A stretch of DNA of 64,000 nucleotides from Paraburkholderia ginsengisoli NBRC 100965 (GTDB lineage: Bacteria; Pseudomonadota; Gammaproteobacteria; Burkholderiales; Burkholderiaceae): contig NZ_BBJF01000003.1 of NCBI RefSeq assembly GCF_000739735.1, forward strand, positions 434,001 to 498,000, given 5' to 3'. Below the pieces are notes generated by a model that worked only from the letters and a program-made list of their open reading frames with translations, did not search any database and was not told the DNA's origin. Positions within the stretch are counted from its first letter, which is position 1. Every line of letters begins with the position of its first letter. A program made the translations under genes and the position numbers. This document shows, piece by piece, positions 45,274-59,094 of this stretch.

Positions 45274-45715
45274 ACCTGTCGCGGCCGGGGCCGCAAAGGC
45301 CGTGCGAATTGACCGGCGTTCTACCGAATCGCGTCGGGCAAATTTTGTTGGGCGGCTGCGGGCCTTGTCCAGCAAGGCTTTGAACGAGGCTGCGACGCGC
45401 ATGCCCACGCCGGCCGGCCATCTCGGATTTGGACGGAATGGCGTTTTCAGGCTATAATTTCAAGGTTTGAGCTTATCAACCCGCACCCTAGCGCCTACCT
45501 CTCCCATACCGTTCATCCGCCGCGCGCCATTGGCGTAGCAAGAAGGGCCCCCGCAGCCAGCCGATCCGTCCACACAATGGATACGCCGCGCGCCTCTTGC
45601 AACGTCGCAGGCAGTACGCGAGCGAGTCTGCGCGCGCATCCCCTGGATGTGCTTCGCTGCGGCTCGCAGTCGGATAGGCTGGTCGGCAACAGGGTGTTCC
45701 CCCAAGGAGTCTCCC
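45274..45715. other. Leader and promoter region of carA
   Basis: These 442 bases hold no convincing gene. They include the carA promoter near 45429-45458 and a leader of about 250 bases to the GTG. The leader is C-rich near its start and has no obvious strong hairpin by eye. Confidence 0.5.
45429..45458 (+). promoter_or_regulatory. Promoter of carAB
   Basis: TTGGAC (45429-45434) and TATAAT (45453-45458) are separated by 18 bases. The -10 is a perfect consensus, in a region otherwise without such matches. Confidence 0.7.
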
Positions 45716-46870
45716 GTGTTGCCGTCATTTTCTCCCGCTCTGCTCGCGCTCGCCGACGGCACGGTCTTTCGTGGTTACTCGATCGGCGCCCCCGGGCATA
45801 CCATCGGCGAAGTCGTGTTCAACACCGCTATCACCGGTTATCAGGAAATCCTGACTGACCCGAGCTACGCGCGCCAGATCGTGACCCTCACGTATCCGCA
45901 TATCGGCAATGTCGGCGTGAACGCCGAAGATGTCGAAGCGACGAAAGTCCATGCCGCCGGCCTGATCATTCGCGATCTGCCGGTTCTCGCGTCGAACTTC
46001 CGCATGGAGCGTACGCTCCCGCAATACCTGCAGGACGAAGGCGTGGTCGCCATCGCCGGCCTCGACACCCGCATGCTGACCCGCGTTCTGCGCGACAAGG
46101 GCGCGCAGAACGGCGCGATCCTCGCTGGTTCGGACGACGAAGCCAAGGCCATCGAACTCGCCCGCTCATTCCCGGGTCTCTCGGGCATGGACCTCGCGAA
46201 GGTCGTGTCGACGAAGGAAACCTACGAATGGACCCAGACCGAATGGCGTCTGGGGACTGGCTACGGCAAGCAGAACGCGCCGAAATACCGCGTGGTGGCG
46301 TTCGACTACGGCGTCAAGTACAACATCCTGCGCATGCTGGCCGAGCGCGGCTGCCACGTCACCGTGCTGCCGGCGCAGGCTAGCGCGGCCGACGCGCTCG
46401 CGCTCAACCCGGACGGCGTGTTCCTGTCGAACGGCCCCGGCGACCCGGAACCGTGCGACTACGCGATCGCGGCGACGAAAGAACTGATCGAGCGCGGCAT
46501 TCCGACCTTCGGCATCTGCCTCGGTCATCAGATCATGGGCCTCGCGGTTGGCGCAAAGACCATGAAGATGAAGACCGGTCACCACGGCGCGAACCATCCG
46601 GTGAAGGATCTGGACGACGGCCGCGTGGTCATCACGTCGCAGAACCACGGCTTCGCGGTCGACGCCGACACGTTGCCGGCCAACGCCCGCGCCACGCACG
46701 TCTCGCTGTTCGATGGCACGCTGCAAGGCTTCGCGCTGACCGACAAGCCGGCGTTCTGCTTCCAGGGGCACCCGGAAGCGTCGCCCGGTCCGCACGATAT
46801 CGCTTATCTGTTCGACCGCTTCACTGCGTTGATGGACGCCCAGAAGGGCGGCAAGAGCGCGGCGGCGTAA
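45716..46870 (+). CDS. carA: Carbamoyl phosphate synthase small subunit
   Basis: CarA releases ammonia from glutamine and passes it to CarB for carbamoyl phosphate, used for arginine and pyrimidines. With GTG 45716 (ribosome site aaggag six bases before) the protein has 384 residues. The N-terminal domain has [16 protein letters not shown]; the class I glutaminase has nucleophile Cys in [10 protein letters not shown] and His/Glu in [11 protein letters not shown]. carB lies 236 bases downstream. Confidence 0.97.
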   Translation: MLPSFSPALLALADGTVFRGYSIGAPGHTIGEVVFNTAITGYQEILTDPSYARQIVTLTYPHIGNVGVNAEDVEATKVHAAGLIIRDLPVLASNFRMERTLPQYLQDEGVVAIAGLDTRMLTRVLRDKGAQNGAILAGSDDEAKAIELARSFPGLSGMDLAKVVSTKETYEWTQTEWRLGTGYGKQNAPKYRVVAFDYGVKYNILRMLAERGCHVTVLPAQASAADALALNPDGVFLSNGPGDPEPCDYAIAATKELIERGIPTFGICLGHQIMGLAVGAKTMKMKTGHHGANHPVKDLDDGRVVITSQNHGFAVDADTLPANARATHVSLFDGTLQGFALTDKPAFCFQGHPEASPGPHDIAYLFDRFTALMDAQKGGKSAAA

Positions 46871-47106
46871 GCTACGGCGGCTCGGCGCTGCGGGCTTGCC
46901 AGCAGAAGTAGTTTGGCAACCCGGCAGCGCGCACCTCGCTTGGCGATGAGCGCAAAAAGCGCAGCGCTCAGGGTGCGGAGGCACCGCGAGGCGAGCCGCC
47001 AGGAACAGCACACAGCAGCGCAAATGCAGCGCACAGCAAAGCGCGCGCAACGCAACACCGACGCGCGCCGACGGAAAGAATTCAGGAATACATTAGCGAG
47101 AGCGTT

Positions 47107-50361
<3,255 letters not shown>

Positions 50362-50391
50362 GGCTTCGAATACCTGTCCAAGATGTAAGTG

Positions 50392-50485
50392 CCGCGGTTA
50401 AGCGGCGTTCCGCAGGTGCTGTGTGCCGGGTTTTGCCCGGAACGCTGGCTCCCGCGGAATGCACTTAACCGCGGTGATTTTTTTT
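50392..50485 (+). terminator. Large terminator-like hairpin between carB and greA
   Basis: Stem ccgcggttaag (50392-50402) pairs with cttaaccgcgg (50464-50474). Nested inside, gcgttccgc (50405-50413) pairs with gcggaatgc (50454-50462) with one wobble. T8 (50478-50485) follows. The inner left arm can also pair with cggaacgc (50438-50445), so two folds compete. It ends 27 bases before the greA ATG. Confidence 0.75.
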
Positions 50486-50512
50486 ACGGCTGTTTTTTGC
50501 ATAGAGTTGTTT

Positions 50513-50989
50513 ATGAGCACTGTTCCATTGACGAAGCGCGGCGCGGAAATGTTGCGCGATGAATTGCAGCGCCTGAAATCGGTTGAGCGTCCCTCGGTGA
50601 TCAATTCGATCGCGGAAGCGCGTGCACAGGGCGATCTGTCGGAAAACGCGGAATACGACGCGGCGAAGGAAAAGCAGGGCTTTATCGAAGGCCGGATTGC
50701 CGAGATCGAATCGAAGCTGGCCGGTGCGCAAGTGATCGACCCGTCGCAAGTGGAAGCCGACGGCCGCGTGGTGTTCGGCGCGACGCTGGAACTGGAAGAC
50801 CTGGAGTCGGGCGCGTCGGTCAAATATCAGATCGTCGGCGACGACGAAGCGGACATCGACCACGGTCTGATCTCGATCAGCTCGCCGATCGCGCGCGCAT
50901 TGATCGGCAAGTCGGAAGGCGACGTTGCGTCGGTGCAGGCGCCGGGCGGCGTGCGCGAATACGAAATCATCGCGGTCAGCTACGTTTGA
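50513..50989 (+). CDS. greA: Transcription elongation factor GreA
   Basis: GreA enters the RNA polymerase secondary channel and stimulates cleavage of backtracked RNA. The 158-residue protein has the N-terminal coiled coil with [21 protein letters not shown], including the acidic tip, and the C-terminal FKBP-like domain ([13 protein letters not shown]...). The ATG at 50513 ([10 protein letters not shown]) is the family start. The open frame upstream runs through the hairpin and is not coding. A DUF4149 gene follows. Confidence 0.97.
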   Translation: MSTVPLTKRGAEMLRDELQRLKSVERPSVINSIAEARAQGDLSENAEYDAAKEKQGFIEGRIAEIESKLAGAQVIDPSQVEADGRVVFGATLELEDLESGASVKYQIVGDDEADIDHGLISISSPIARALIGKSEGDVASVQAPGGVREYEIIAVSYV

Positions 50990-51009
50990 GGGTGGCCCGG
51001 GAGTCCCAA

Positions 51010-51519
51010 ATGCCACATCGATTGTTCCGTCTTCTGACGGTGGTGTGGGTCGGTAGTCTGCTGACTATCGGCTATGCCGTCGCTCCCGTGCTGTTCACGT
51101 CGCTCGACCGGATCGCCGCGGGTGCGGTCGCAGCGCAGCTCTTTCGTATCCAGGGCGTGGTGGGCGTGGTGTGCGGTGTTCTGCTGCTGGGTCTTGCCAA
51201 TCTGCTCGTTCGCCGCGGCAGCGAGTCTTATCGCCAGTTGCGCTGGTTGATTGCTGGGATGCTGGTATGCGTGCTGGTCGGTTACTTCGCGTTGCAGCCG
51301 TTCATGAATGCGATGCGCGAGGCCGCGCTCGAAGCAGGCAGCGACGTGGGGCATTCGGTTTATGCGACGCGCTTCGGCATCCTGCACGGCGTGTCGAGTC
51401 TGTTCTATTTGATCGAAAGCCTGCTGGGCGTGGCGCTCGTGTGGAAGCTGCCTGCGAGCATTGGTGGGTCGGCGGCGGAGCAGGATGCTCACGATGCCGC
51501 GGGGAAGGTGACTGGCTGA
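51010..51519 (+). CDS. DUF4149-family membrane protein
   Basis: This 169-residue protein has four membrane helices and begins MPHRLFRLLTVVWVGSLLTIGYAVAPVLF, the DUF4149 pattern. The function is unknown. The ATG at 51010 has gggag six bases before it; the stop of greA is 20 bases upstream, so it is probably co-transcribed with greA. Next to yhbY on the opposite strand this is the common beta-proteobacterial arrangement. Confidence 0.88.
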   Translation: MPHRLFRLLTVVWVGSLLTIGYAVAPVLFTSLDRIAAGAVAAQLFRIQGVVGVVCGVLLLGLANLLVRRGSESYRQLRWLIAGMLVCVLVGYFALQPFMNAMREAALEAGSDVGHSVYATRFGILHGVSSLFYLIESLLGVALVWKLPASIGGSAAEQDAHDAAGKVTG

Positions 51520-51669
51520 AGAGGGGTCGAGGCAGAGAGTGCCTTGCCTGCGGGTGGGTTCTTATGATGCTTGGGGGATGCTCGGGCGCTTGCCGGGGCA
51601 TACAGCTTCCGCCCCGAGTCAGCAGAGTTTCAGGTCAAGGTGCGGACCTCGCCGCACCTCTTGTCCCGC

Positions 51670-52197
51670 TTACTTCGACGACTGATGTGAGCGCTTCGCG
51701 CTAGTTTGACGCTTCTTCGCGCGCTTGATGTTGCCGCCTTGCGTCACGCGTTCATTGCCGCGCACCACGACCGCTTTCGCCTTCGGCTTGCGCATCGGAA
51801 TTTCGCTGGGTTTCACGACCGTGACGACGCGTGGCGCGCGACCCTTGCCCGGTTTGGCTTCGACAGCCGCTTCGCGGGCGCTCGGCAGCGCGCCGCGCTT
51901 TGCCTTCACCGCGGGTTGAGCCGATTCCGGCTTCCAGATCACCAGCAGCTTGCCGATGTGCTGGATCGGCGCGGCGTTCAGTTTGTCGCAGATCTCTTCG
52001 TAGATCGCGATGCGCTCTTCGCGTTCGTCGCCGAACACGCGGATTTTGATGAGCTGATGAGCGCCAAGGTGGACCTTGATCTCGGAGAGCACAGCGTCGG
52101 TCAAGCCTTCGGCGCCGACGAGCACGACCGGTTTGAGCGCATGTGCCTGGGAGCGCAACTCGGCGCGTTGGTCGGAAGAGACTTTGAGGGCTGGCAT
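51670..52197 (-). CDS. yhbY: YhbY-type ribosome assembly RNA-binding protein
   Basis: YhbY is a CRM-domain protein that binds pre-50S particles. Residues 1-95 carry the CRM domain (RAELRSQAHALKPVVLVGAEGLTDAVLSEI...IQHIGKLLVIW). The remaining 80 residues are Lys/Arg/Ala/Pro-rich and basic, absent from the 97-residue E. coli protein; such tails are known in Burkholderiales. It is divergent from rlmE, with ftsH further on, an order similar to E. coli yhbY-rlmE-ftsH. Confidence 0.94.
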   Translation of the reverse strand: MPALKVSSDQRAELRSQAHALKPVVLVGAEGLTDAVLSEIKVHLGAHQLIKIRVFGDEREERIAIYEEICDKLNAAPIQHIGKLLVIWKPESAQPAVKAKRGALPSAREAAVEAKPGKGRAPRVVTVVKPSEIPMRKPKAKAVVVRGNERVTQGGNIKRAKKRQTSAKRSHQSSK

Positions 52198-52388
52198 GGA
52201 AAGTGGGAGACTCGACTAAAATGGCGGCACCTGCGTTCCCGGGCGATTTGCTCGATCGGGTCGATTCAACAGGGCGGCGCGTCAGAACAACAGAATCGCG
52301 GATGACCGTCAGTTAGACGGTGGCCGCGCGAATTAACCGCGTATTATCCCCTAAAGCGCGTCACCACGCAGCAAGAGTTCAATCTTTA

Positions 52389-53051
52389 ATGGCAAAAAAC
52401 AAGTTCAACACCGCGTGGCTGCATGACCACATCAACGATCCCTACGTGAAAATGGCGCAGCGGGAGGGCTATCGCGCCCGCGCAGCCTACAAGCTCAAGG
52501 AAATCGACGAACAGGACAAGCTGATCCGGCCGGGGCAGGTCATCGTCGACCTCGGCTCCACGCCGGGCAGCTGGAGTCAGTACGCGCGCAACAAACTCGC
52601 TAAAGGCTCGCAGCGCGACGCCGAACGCGAGGGCGGGATCGACGGTACGATCATCGCGCTGGATTTGCTGCCGATGGAGCCCGTGGCCGATGTCCATTTC
52701 ATTCAGGGCGACTTCCGCGAGGACTCGGTGCTGGGCCAACTGGAAGAATTGGTCGGAGAACGCCAGGTTGACCTTGTAATTTCGGATATGGCGCCCAACC
52801 TGTCGGGAGTGGCGGTGGCGGATGCCGCGCGAATCGAGCACTTATGCGATCTCGCGCTGGAATTTTCGCAAAATCACCTGAAACCGGATGGTGCCCTTTT
52901 AGTCAAATGCTTCCACGGCAGCGGTTATAGCCAGATTGTCGAAAAGTTCAAGCGTCAGTTCAAGGTGGTGGCGGCCCGCAAGCCGAAAGCGTCGCGGGAC
53001 AAATCGTCAGAAACGTTTATTTTGGGTAAGCATCTCAAGCGGTCCGCATAG
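52389..53051 (+). CDS. rlmE: 23S rRNA (uridine-2'-O)-methyltransferase
   Basis: RlmE (FtsJ/RrmJ) methylates U2552 of 23S rRNA. The 220-residue protein has the SAM-binding motif [13 protein letters not shown], catalytic acidic residues in QGDFRED and ISDMAPN, and Lys in LLVKCFHG. The ATG at 52389 is chosen; an earlier in-frame start at 52320 lacks conservation. ftsH follows, the conserved pair. Confidence 0.97.
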   Translation: MAKNKFNTAWLHDHINDPYVKMAQREGYRARAAYKLKEIDEQDKLIRPGQVIVDLGSTPGSWSQYARNKLAKGSQRDAEREGGIDGTIIALDLLPMEPVADVHFIQGDFREDSVLGQLEELVGERQVDLVISDMAPNLSGVAVADAARIEHLCDLALEFSQNHLKPDGALLVKCFHGSGYSQIVEKFKRQFKVVAARKPKASRDKSSETFILGKHLKRSA

Positions 53052-53239
53052 GGCCGCTGTAGAACGGTTCAGCCTCTGCCGATAAATGCTCATGGCGCCG
53101 GAAATCGGCGCTTTAATGGCGCGCTACGCTATTTCTGTGGTAGCGAAACCTTATGGCAGGGGTCTGCGGACTGGATTAGAATGCTTTCGTGGTGCCGCAA
53201 GGCAAATGTAGGCGCCCGTCTAAGTGAAGGAGTGGTGCT

Positions 53240-55129
53240 TTGAACAACAATATGTTTTCGAAGGCAGCAGTGTGGCTGGTTATCGCACTGGTGCTGTTTA
53301 CGGTGTTCAAGCAGTTCGACAAGCCCCGTGTCCAGGAAGGCGTTTCCTATTCGCAGTTCATGGACGACGCGAAGAACGGCAAAGTCAAGAACGTTATTGT
53401 CCAGGGGCGGAACCTCACGGTCACTCCAGCAGACGGCCAGAAGTACCAGATCGTGTCGCCCGGCGACATCTGGATGGTCGGCGATCTGATGAAGTATGGC
53501 GTTCAGGTGAGCGGCAAGGCTGACGACGAACCCAATGCGCTGGTGTCCGCGCTGTATTACCTCGGGCCGACGATCCTGATCATCGGCTTCTGGTTCTACA
53601 TGATGCGACAGATGCAGGGGGGCGGCAAAGGCGGGGCCTTCTCGTTCGGTAAGTCGCGCGCGCGTCTGATCGACGAGAACAACAACGCAATCAATTTCAC
53701 CGATGTCGCCGGTTGCGACGAAGCCAAGGAAGAAGTCTCCGAACTGGTCGATTTCCTGCGCGACCCGCAGAAGTTCCAGAAGCTGGGTGGGCGTATTCCA
53801 CGCGGCGTGTTGCTGGTCGGCCCTCCGGGAACCGGTAAGACGCTGCTGGCGCGGGCTATCGCCGGCGAAGCGAAGGTGCCGTTCTTCAGCATCTCCGGGT
53901 CGGACTTCGTCGAAATGTTCGTCGGTGTCGGTGCGGCTCGTGTGCGCGATATGTTCGAGCAGGCCAAGAAGCACGCTCCGTGCATCGTGTTCATCGACGA
54001 AATCGACGCGGTCGGCCGCCATCGTGGCGCTGGCATGGGCGGCGGTAACGACGAACGCGAGCAGACGTTGAACCAGATGCTGGTCGAGATGGACGGCTTC
54101 GAAGCGAACTCGGGCGTCATCGTGATCGCGGCAACGAACCGTTCGGACGTGCTCGACAAGGCGCTGCTGCGTCCGGGCCGTTTCGACCGCCAGGTGTATG
54201 TCGGCCTGCCGGATATCCGCGGTCGCGAACACATCATGAAGGTTCACCTGCGTAAGGTGCCGATTTCGAACGACGTCGACGCGGCAGTGATTGCACGCGG
54301 CACGCCTGGCTTCTCCGGTGCCGATCTCGCGAACCTGGTGAACGAAGCCGCGTTGTTCGCGGCTCGCCGTGGCAAGCGCATCGTCGAAATGACGGACTTC
54401 GAAGATGCGAAGGACAAGATTTTCATGGGTCCGGAGCGCAAGTCGGCGGTGATTCGCGAAGAGTCGAAGCGCGCGACGGCTTACCACGAATCGGGCCATG
54501 CGGTGATCGCCAAGCTGTTGCCGAAGGCCGATCCGGTGCACAAGGTCACGATCATTCCGCGCGGCCGTGCGTTGGGCGTGACGTGGCAGTTGCCGGAGCA
54601 TGACAACGAAACGTACTCGAAGGACTACCTGCTCGATCGTCTCGCGATCCTGTTCGGTGGCCGGGTGGCTGAAGAGTTGTTCCTGAACCTGATCAGCACG
54701 GGCGCGTCGGACGACTTCAACAAGGCGACGCAAACGGCGCGTGCGATGGTGGCTCGCTTCGGTATGACGGACGCGCTCGGACCGATGGTCTACGTCGACG
54801 ACGAAAACGACGCAACGCCGTTTGGCCGTGGTTTCACGCGGACCATTTCGGAAGCGACGCAGCAGAAGGTCGACGCCGAAATCCGCCGCGTGCTGGACGA
54901 GCAGTACAATCTCGCGAAGCGTCTGCTGGATGAAAACCGCGACAAGGTCGAAGCGATGACCGCCGCACTGATGGAGTGGGAAACGATCGACGCCGATCAG
55001 ATCAACGACATCATGGCTGGCCGTCCGCCGCGCTCGCCGAAGAGCTCGCCGCCGTCGGCAAGCGACGCCTCGTCGGGCGGCAGCCCGGGCACCGAGGTCA
55101 AGCCGGGCAGCGCAACCGCGCCGGCCTGA
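53240..55129 (+). CDS. ftsH: ATP-dependent zinc metalloprotease FtsH
   Basis: FtsH is a membrane-anchored AAA+ protease that degrades regulatory and damaged membrane proteins. The 629-residue protein has two membrane helices (about 5-24 and 98-117), Walker A GPPGTGKT, Walker B IVFIDEID, the second region of homology ([20 protein letters not shown]) and the zinc motif HESGH. The start is TTG at 53240, set by aaggag seven bases before; ATG 53252 is the alternative. A terminator follows and folP lies next. Confidence 0.97.
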   Translation: MNNNMFSKAAVWLVIALVLFTVFKQFDKPRVQEGVSYSQFMDDAKNGKVKNVIVQGRNLTVTPADGQKYQIVSPGDIWMVGDLMKYGVQVSGKADDEPNALVSALYYLGPTILIIGFWFYMMRQMQGGGKGGAFSFGKSRARLIDENNNAINFTDVAGCDEAKEEVSELVDFLRDPQKFQKLGGRIPRGVLLVGPPGTGKTLLARAIAGEAKVPFFSISGSDFVEMFVGVGAARVRDMFEQAKKHAPCIVFIDEIDAVGRHRGAGMGGGNDEREQTLNQMLVEMDGFEANSGVIVIAATNRSDVLDKALLRPGRFDRQVYVGLPDIRGREHIMKVHLRKVPISNDVDAAVIARGTPGFSGADLANLVNEAALFAARRGKRIVEMTDFEDAKDKIFMGPERKSAVIREESKRATAYHESGHAVIAKLLPKADPVHKVTIIPRGRALGVTWQLPEHDNETYSKDYLLDRLAILFGGRVAEELFLNLISTGASDDFNKATQTARAMVARFGMTDALGPMVYVDDENDATPFGRGFTRTISEATQQKVDAEIRRVLDEQYNLAKRLLDENRDKVEAMTAALMEWETIDADQINDIMAGRPPRSPKSSPPSASDASSGGSPGTEVKPGSATAPA

Positions 55130-55149
55130 TAGGCGACCAGTAGAAAGTG

Positions 55150-55180
55150 CGGGCCGGTGTGTTTCACACCGGCCCGTTTT
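55150..55180 (+). terminator. Terminator after ftsH
   Basis: cgggccggtgtg (55150-55161) pairs perfectly with cacaccggcccg (55165-55176) around ttt and is followed by T4. Confidence 0.92.
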
Positions 55181-55212
55181 GCATTTATCCGTTTTACGTG
55201 AAGCATTGCTAC

Positions 55213-56112
55213 GTGTCGAAAGCCGATCTATCTTCCCCTCCCATTCCTGAGCCGCTGCAGTGCGGCCGCTTCAAACTGACCTTTGAACGCCCGTTGGTCA
55301 TGGGCATTCTGAACGTCACGCCCGATTCTTTTTCCGACGGCGGCAAATACGCGATGCGCGGCGATGCGCTACGCCAGGCGGAGCGCATGATGCTCGACGG
55401 CGCGGACATCATCGACATCGGCGGCGAATCGACGCGCCCCGGCGCGCCGCCGGTGCCGCTCGACGAAGAACTGGAGCGTGTGATTCCGCTCATCGAGCAG
55501 TTGCGCGGGGCGAATGTGCCGTTGTCTGTCGATACGTACAAGCCGGAAGTGATGCGTGAGGCATTGAGCGCGGGCGCCGATCTGATCAACGATATCTGGG
55601 GCTTCCGGATGCCCGGCGCGATCGACGCTGTACGCGATAGCGCATGCGGGCTGTGTGTGATGCATATGCTCGGTGAGCCGCAGACCATGCAGCTCGGCGA
55701 GCCCGCCTACGTGGACGTCGTGAGCGAAGTCCGGCGCTTCCTGGAGGAGCGGGTGGCTACGCTGCAGCAAGCGGGGATTGCGCGTGCACGTATCAGCGTC
55801 GACCCGGGTTTCGGCTTCGGCAAGTCGGTGATCGAACATAACTACGCGCTGCTCGCGGATTTGCCGGACACCGCACCGCGAGCCGTGCCGCCGTATCCGA
55901 TTCTCGCGGGCATGTCGCGCAAGTCGATGGTCGGCGCGGTGGTCGGGCGCCCGGCTGCGGAGCGCGTCGCCGGTAGTGTTGCCGCCGCAGTGTGCGCGGC
56001 CGAACGGGGTGCTGCAATTTTGCGCGTGCATGATGTCCCGCAAACAGCAGATGCATTGAAAGTATGGGCAGCCATGCGCGACGCGGCGAATCGCGGCCGC
56101 GCGCGCGGTTGA
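55213..56112 (+). CDS. folP: Dihydropteroate synthase
   Basis: FolP joins p-aminobenzoate to the pterin in folate synthesis and is the sulfonamide target. The 299-residue TIM-barrel protein has [30 protein letters not shown] and the SRK motif in [10 protein letters not shown]. The start is uncertain: GTG 55213 is chosen, GTG 55198 is close; an earlier ATG-type start would include the ftsH terminator. glmM follows 29 bases later, the usual folP-glmM order. Confidence 0.95.
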   Translation: MSKADLSSPPIPEPLQCGRFKLTFERPLVMGILNVTPDSFSDGGKYAMRGDALRQAERMMLDGADIIDIGGESTRPGAPPVPLDEELERVIPLIEQLRGANVPLSVDTYKPEVMREALSAGADLINDIWGFRMPGAIDAVRDSACGLCVMHMLGEPQTMQLGEPAYVDVVSEVRRFLEERVATLQQAGIARARISVDPGFGFGKSVIEHNYALLADLPDTAPRAVPPYPILAGMSRKSMVGAVVGRPAAERVAGSVAAAVCAAERGAAILRVHDVPQTADALKVWAAMRDAANRGRARG

Positions 56113-56141
56113 ACCCACAGCAAACGAGGGAGAGAAAAAAC

Positions 56142-57500
56142 ATGGCACGTCGTTACTTCGGAACGGACGGGATTCGGGGCAAGGTCGGCGAAGGGCCCAT
56201 TACGCCGGAATTTGTGCTGCGGCTCGGCTATGCAGCCGGCAAAGTGCTCGCGGGCGCGGATCGCTGGGCCAAATCGGGCGCGCGGCCGACGGTGCTGATC
56301 GGCAAAGACACGCGCGTGTCGGGCTACATGCTTGAAGCCGCATTGGAGTCGGGCTTTTCGGCGGCTGGCGTCGACGTGATGCTGGCGGGCCCGATGCCGA
56401 CGCCTGGCATCGCCTATCTGACACGCGCGCTGCGGCTTGCCGCGGGCGTGGTCATCAGCGCTTCGCACAATCCGTACTATGACAACGGCATCAAATTCTT
56501 TTCCGCCGACGGCAACAAGCTGCCGGACGAAGTGGAAGCGCAGATCGAAGAGCAACTCAATCTGCCGCTTGCCTGTGCGGCATCCGAGCAGCTCGGCAAG
56601 GCGCGGCGCCTCGACGACGCGGCCGGACGCTATATCGAGTTCTGCAAGAGCACGTTCCCGGCGGCGTTCGACCTGCGCGGCATGAAGCTGGTCGTCGATT
56701 GCGCGCACGGCGCCGCGTACGACGTCGCACCGCACGTTTTCCACGAACTCGGCGCCGAGGTGATTCCGATCGGTGTGTCGCCGAACGGCTTCAACATCAA
56801 CGACGGCGTCGGCGCCACTGCGCCGGACGCGCTGGTGCGCGCGGTGCGTGCGAATCACGCGGACCTCGGTATCGCGCTCGACGGCGACGCCGACCGTCTG
56901 CAGGTGGTGGACGCGGCGGGCCGCCTGTATAACGGCGACGAGCTGCTGTACGTGCTGGTGAAGGACCGCATCGCGACCGACGGCAAGGTCGTAGGCGCGG
57001 TCGGCACCTTGATGACCAACATGGCGGTCGAGGTCGCGCTGCAGGAGGCGGGCGTGAAGTTCGTCCGCGCGGCGGTGGGCGATCGCTATGTGCTCGAGCA
57101 ACTGCGCGAACACGGCTGGCAACTCGGCGCGGAAGGCTCCGGCCATATTCTGTCGCTGGACCGCCATTCGACCGGCGATGGCATCGTCTCCGCGTTGCTC
57201 GTGCTGGCGGCGATGCAGCGTAGCGGGAAATCGCTCGCCGAGCTGCTCGACGGCGTCACGCTGTTCCCGCAGAAGCTGATCAATGTGCGCATGAAGCCGG
57301 ACGCGGACTGGAAGGGCAGCGATGCGATTCGCCGTGCGATCGGCCACGCCGAGAGTGCGCTGAATGGCCGCGGCCGCGTGCTGATCCGCGCGTCCGGCAC
57401 CGAGCCGGTGTTGCGCGTGATGGTCGAGGCTGAGAATGTCGACGACGCTGTGCGCCATTCGGAAGCGATTGCCGACGCGGTCAAGCAAGCCACGGCGTAG
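56142..57500 (+). CDS. glmM: Phosphoglucosamine mutase
   Basis: GlmM converts glucosamine 6-phosphate to glucosamine 1-phosphate for peptidoglycan and lipopolysaccharide precursors. The 452-residue protein has [10 protein letters not shown], the phosphoserine loop [14 protein letters not shown] (Ser108), the metal loop DGDADR and the substrate-binding [15 protein letters not shown] purine-rich ribosome site (gagggagag) precedes the ATG. A terminator follows at 57515. Confidence 0.97.
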   Translation: MARRYFGTDGIRGKVGEGPITPEFVLRLGYAAGKVLAGADRWAKSGARPTVLIGKDTRVSGYMLEAALESGFSAAGVDVMLAGPMPTPGIAYLTRALRLAAGVVISASHNPYYDNGIKFFSADGNKLPDEVEAQIEEQLNLPLACAASEQLGKARRLDDAAGRYIEFCKSTFPAAFDLRGMKLVVDCAHGAAYDVAPHVFHELGAEVIPIGVSPNGFNINDGVGATAPDALVRAVRANHADLGIALDGDADRLQVVDAAGRLYNGDELLYVLVKDRIATDGKVVGAVGTLMTNMAVEVALQEAGVKFVRAAVGDRYVLEQLREHGWQLGAEGSGHILSLDRHSTGDGIVSALLVLAAMQRSGKSLAELLDGVTLFPQKLINVRMKPDADWKGSDAIRRAIGHAESALNGRGRVLIRASGTEPVLRVMVEAENVDDAVRHSEAIADAVKQATA

Positions 57501-57514
57501 GCCAGTTCTTTAGA

Positions 57515-57559
57515 GCACGCGGCGAGGCGATCGGATATCGTCCCGCCGCGTGCCGTTTT
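57515..57559 (+). terminator. Terminator after glmM
   Basis: gcacgcggcg (57515-57524) pairs with cgccgcgtgc (57544-57553), with inner pairing possible, then cgtttt. The loop is long (19 bases). Confidence 0.7.
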
Positions 57560-57789
57560 AGCCACCAACTCCGGCACGGTAACCAACCGCCATGAACGCG
57601 GCCAAATAAATATCAAACCCGCCCAACCCTAGCTCTCTTTACGCCGCCCGCCTCATCTCCGGCGCAGCCCGCTTCACCCCCACGTAAACGTTCACATCCG
57701 ATCTTTTTCACCTAATCTCGCTAGAGTACGGTCCGACGTCGCAACGCCGTCGATTTATTCGTCCCTGCACCTTTCATTCGGTAATGCCA

Positions 57790-57827
57790 CTGTCACGCCC
57801 GCTTCACGGTTAGTCACGTTACTGTCA
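57790..57827 (+). promoter_or_regulatory. Tandem Pho box upstream of pstS
   Basis: CTGTCA-type repeats lie at 57790-57795 (CTGTCA), 57801-57806 (GCTTCA), 57811-57816 (TAGTCA) and 57822-57827 (CTGTCA), with spacings of 11, 10 and 11 bases. This is the direct-repeat pattern bound by PhoB. PhoB is encoded in the same cluster at 62615-63316. Confidence 0.85.
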
Positions 57828-57893
57828 CAAAGAGGCCCTAAGCTTCGCGGTGTTCGTGTTACTCGCTCACACCGCTCACACCTTGGAGGTCTC

Positions 57894-58925
57894 ATGAAAT
57901 TGATGCAAACCGTGTTCGCTGGCGTCGCTGGCGCGCTTTTCGCGATCGCCGCGCAAGCCGCAGACATCACCGGCGCGGGCAGCACCTTCGCAGCACCGAT
58001 CTACACGAAGTGGGCCGACGCCTATCAGAAGTCCGGCGGCGGCAAGGTGAACTATCAGGGTATCGGTTCGTCGGGCGGCGTGAAGCAGATCGTCGCGAAG
58101 ACTGTCGACTTCGCCGGTTCGGACGCTCCGCTGAAGGACGACGAACTCGCCAAGGAAGGCCTGTTCCAATTCCCGACCGTGGTCGGCGGCGTGGTGCCGG
58201 TCGTCAACGTGCCGGGCGTGAAGCCGTCTGAACTGGTGCTGTCGGGTGAAGTGCTCGGCGACATCTATCTGGGCAAGATCAAGAAGTGGAACGATCCTGC
58301 GATCGTCGCACTGAACCCGAAGCTGAAGCTGCCGGACACCGACATCGCCGTGGTTCGCCGCGCCGACGGTTCGGGCACCAGCTTCATCTGGACGAACTAC
58401 CTGTCGAAGGTCAACGCGGACTGGAAGTCGAAGGTCGGTGAAGGTTCGACGGTCAACTGGCCGACCGGTACGGGCGGCAAGGGCAACGACGGCGTCGCAG
58501 CCTTCGTGCAACGTCTGCCGGGCGCAATCGGCTACGTGGAATGGGCGTACGCGAAGCAGAACCACATGACGTACGTCGCGCTGAAGAACTCGTCGGGCAC
58601 GGTGGTCGAGCCGAAGACGGACACCTTCAAGGCAGCGGCAGCGGGCGCGGACTGGTCGAAGTCGTTCTATCAGATCCTGACGAACGAGCCGGGTAAGAAC
58701 GCATGGCCGATCGTCGGCGCGACCTTCGTGCTGCTGCACACCGCGCAGGACAAGCCGGCGCAAGGCACGGAAACGCTGAAGTTCTTCGACTGGGCGTTCA
58801 AGAACGGCACGCAGGCCGCGAACGATCTGGACTACATCTCGCTGCCGGATTCGGTCGTGTCGGAGATCCGCACGCAGTGGAAGTCGAAGGTGAAGGACGC
58901 TGCGGGCAAGTCGATCGCCGACTAA
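57894..58925 (+). CDS. pstS: Periplasmic phosphate-binding protein PstS
   Basis: PstS binds phosphate for the Pst ABC importer. The 343-residue precursor has a signal peptide ending IAAQAADI, then [14 protein letters not shown], and the phosphate loop [12 protein letters not shown] good ribosome site (ttggaggt) precedes the ATG. It is the first gene of the operon, directly behind the Pho box, and should be strongly induced by phosphate limitation. Confidence 0.98.
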   Translation: MKLMQTVFAGVAGALFAIAAQAADITGAGSTFAAPIYTKWADAYQKSGGGKVNYQGIGSSGGVKQIVAKTVDFAGSDAPLKDDELAKEGLFQFPTVVGGVVPVVNVPGVKPSELVLSGEVLGDIYLGKIKKWNDPAIVALNPKLKLPDTDIAVVRRADGSGTSFIWTNYLSKVNADWKSKVGEGSTVNWPTGTGGKGNDGVAAFVQRLPGAIGYVEWAYAKQNHMTYVALKNSSGTVVEPKTDTFKAAAAGADWSKSFYQILTNEPGKNAWPIVGATFVLLHTAQDKPAQGTETLKFFDWAFKNGTQAANDLDYISLPDSVVSEIRTQWKSKVKDAAGKSIAD

Positions 58926-58955
58926 GCTCTCGGTAAGCAACAGCATCGTGTAACA

Positions 58956-58987
58956 CGTTGGCCGTCCTCATGTGAGGGCGGCCAACG
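58956..58987 (+). repeat. Hairpin between pstS and pstC
   Basis: cgttggccg (58956-58964) pairs with cggccaacg (58979-58987); inside, cctca pairs with tgagg with one T-G wobble, giving a stem of 15 pairs. No T run follows. Such hairpins often protect the binding-protein mRNA or reduce expression of distal genes. Confidence 0.75.
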
Positions 58988-59094
58988 GCATTACCCCAGG
59001 CATTAATCAGGGCTTCGATCCGGCATCAACCCAAGCTTCACCGGCCGCACGACACGTGTCATACGGCAACTGGAAACAGGTCCATCAGGCTCTC

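Larger units (their letters stand above)
57501..57893. other. Regulatory region between glmM and pstS
   Basis: This gap contains the glmM terminator (57515-57559), C-rich sequence and the Pho box (57790-57827) before pstS. No open frame here looks coding. Confidence 0.7.

Noticed and set aside
43945..45408. 487-codon minus-strand frame and 492-codon plus-strand frame over the MFS gene
   Set aside because: They are off-frame shadows. The MFS frame alone has membrane helices and family motifs.
57755..57985. 76-codon minus-strand frame across the Pho box and pstS start
   Set aside because: It overlaps the regulatory region and the pstS signal peptide, with no ribosome site.
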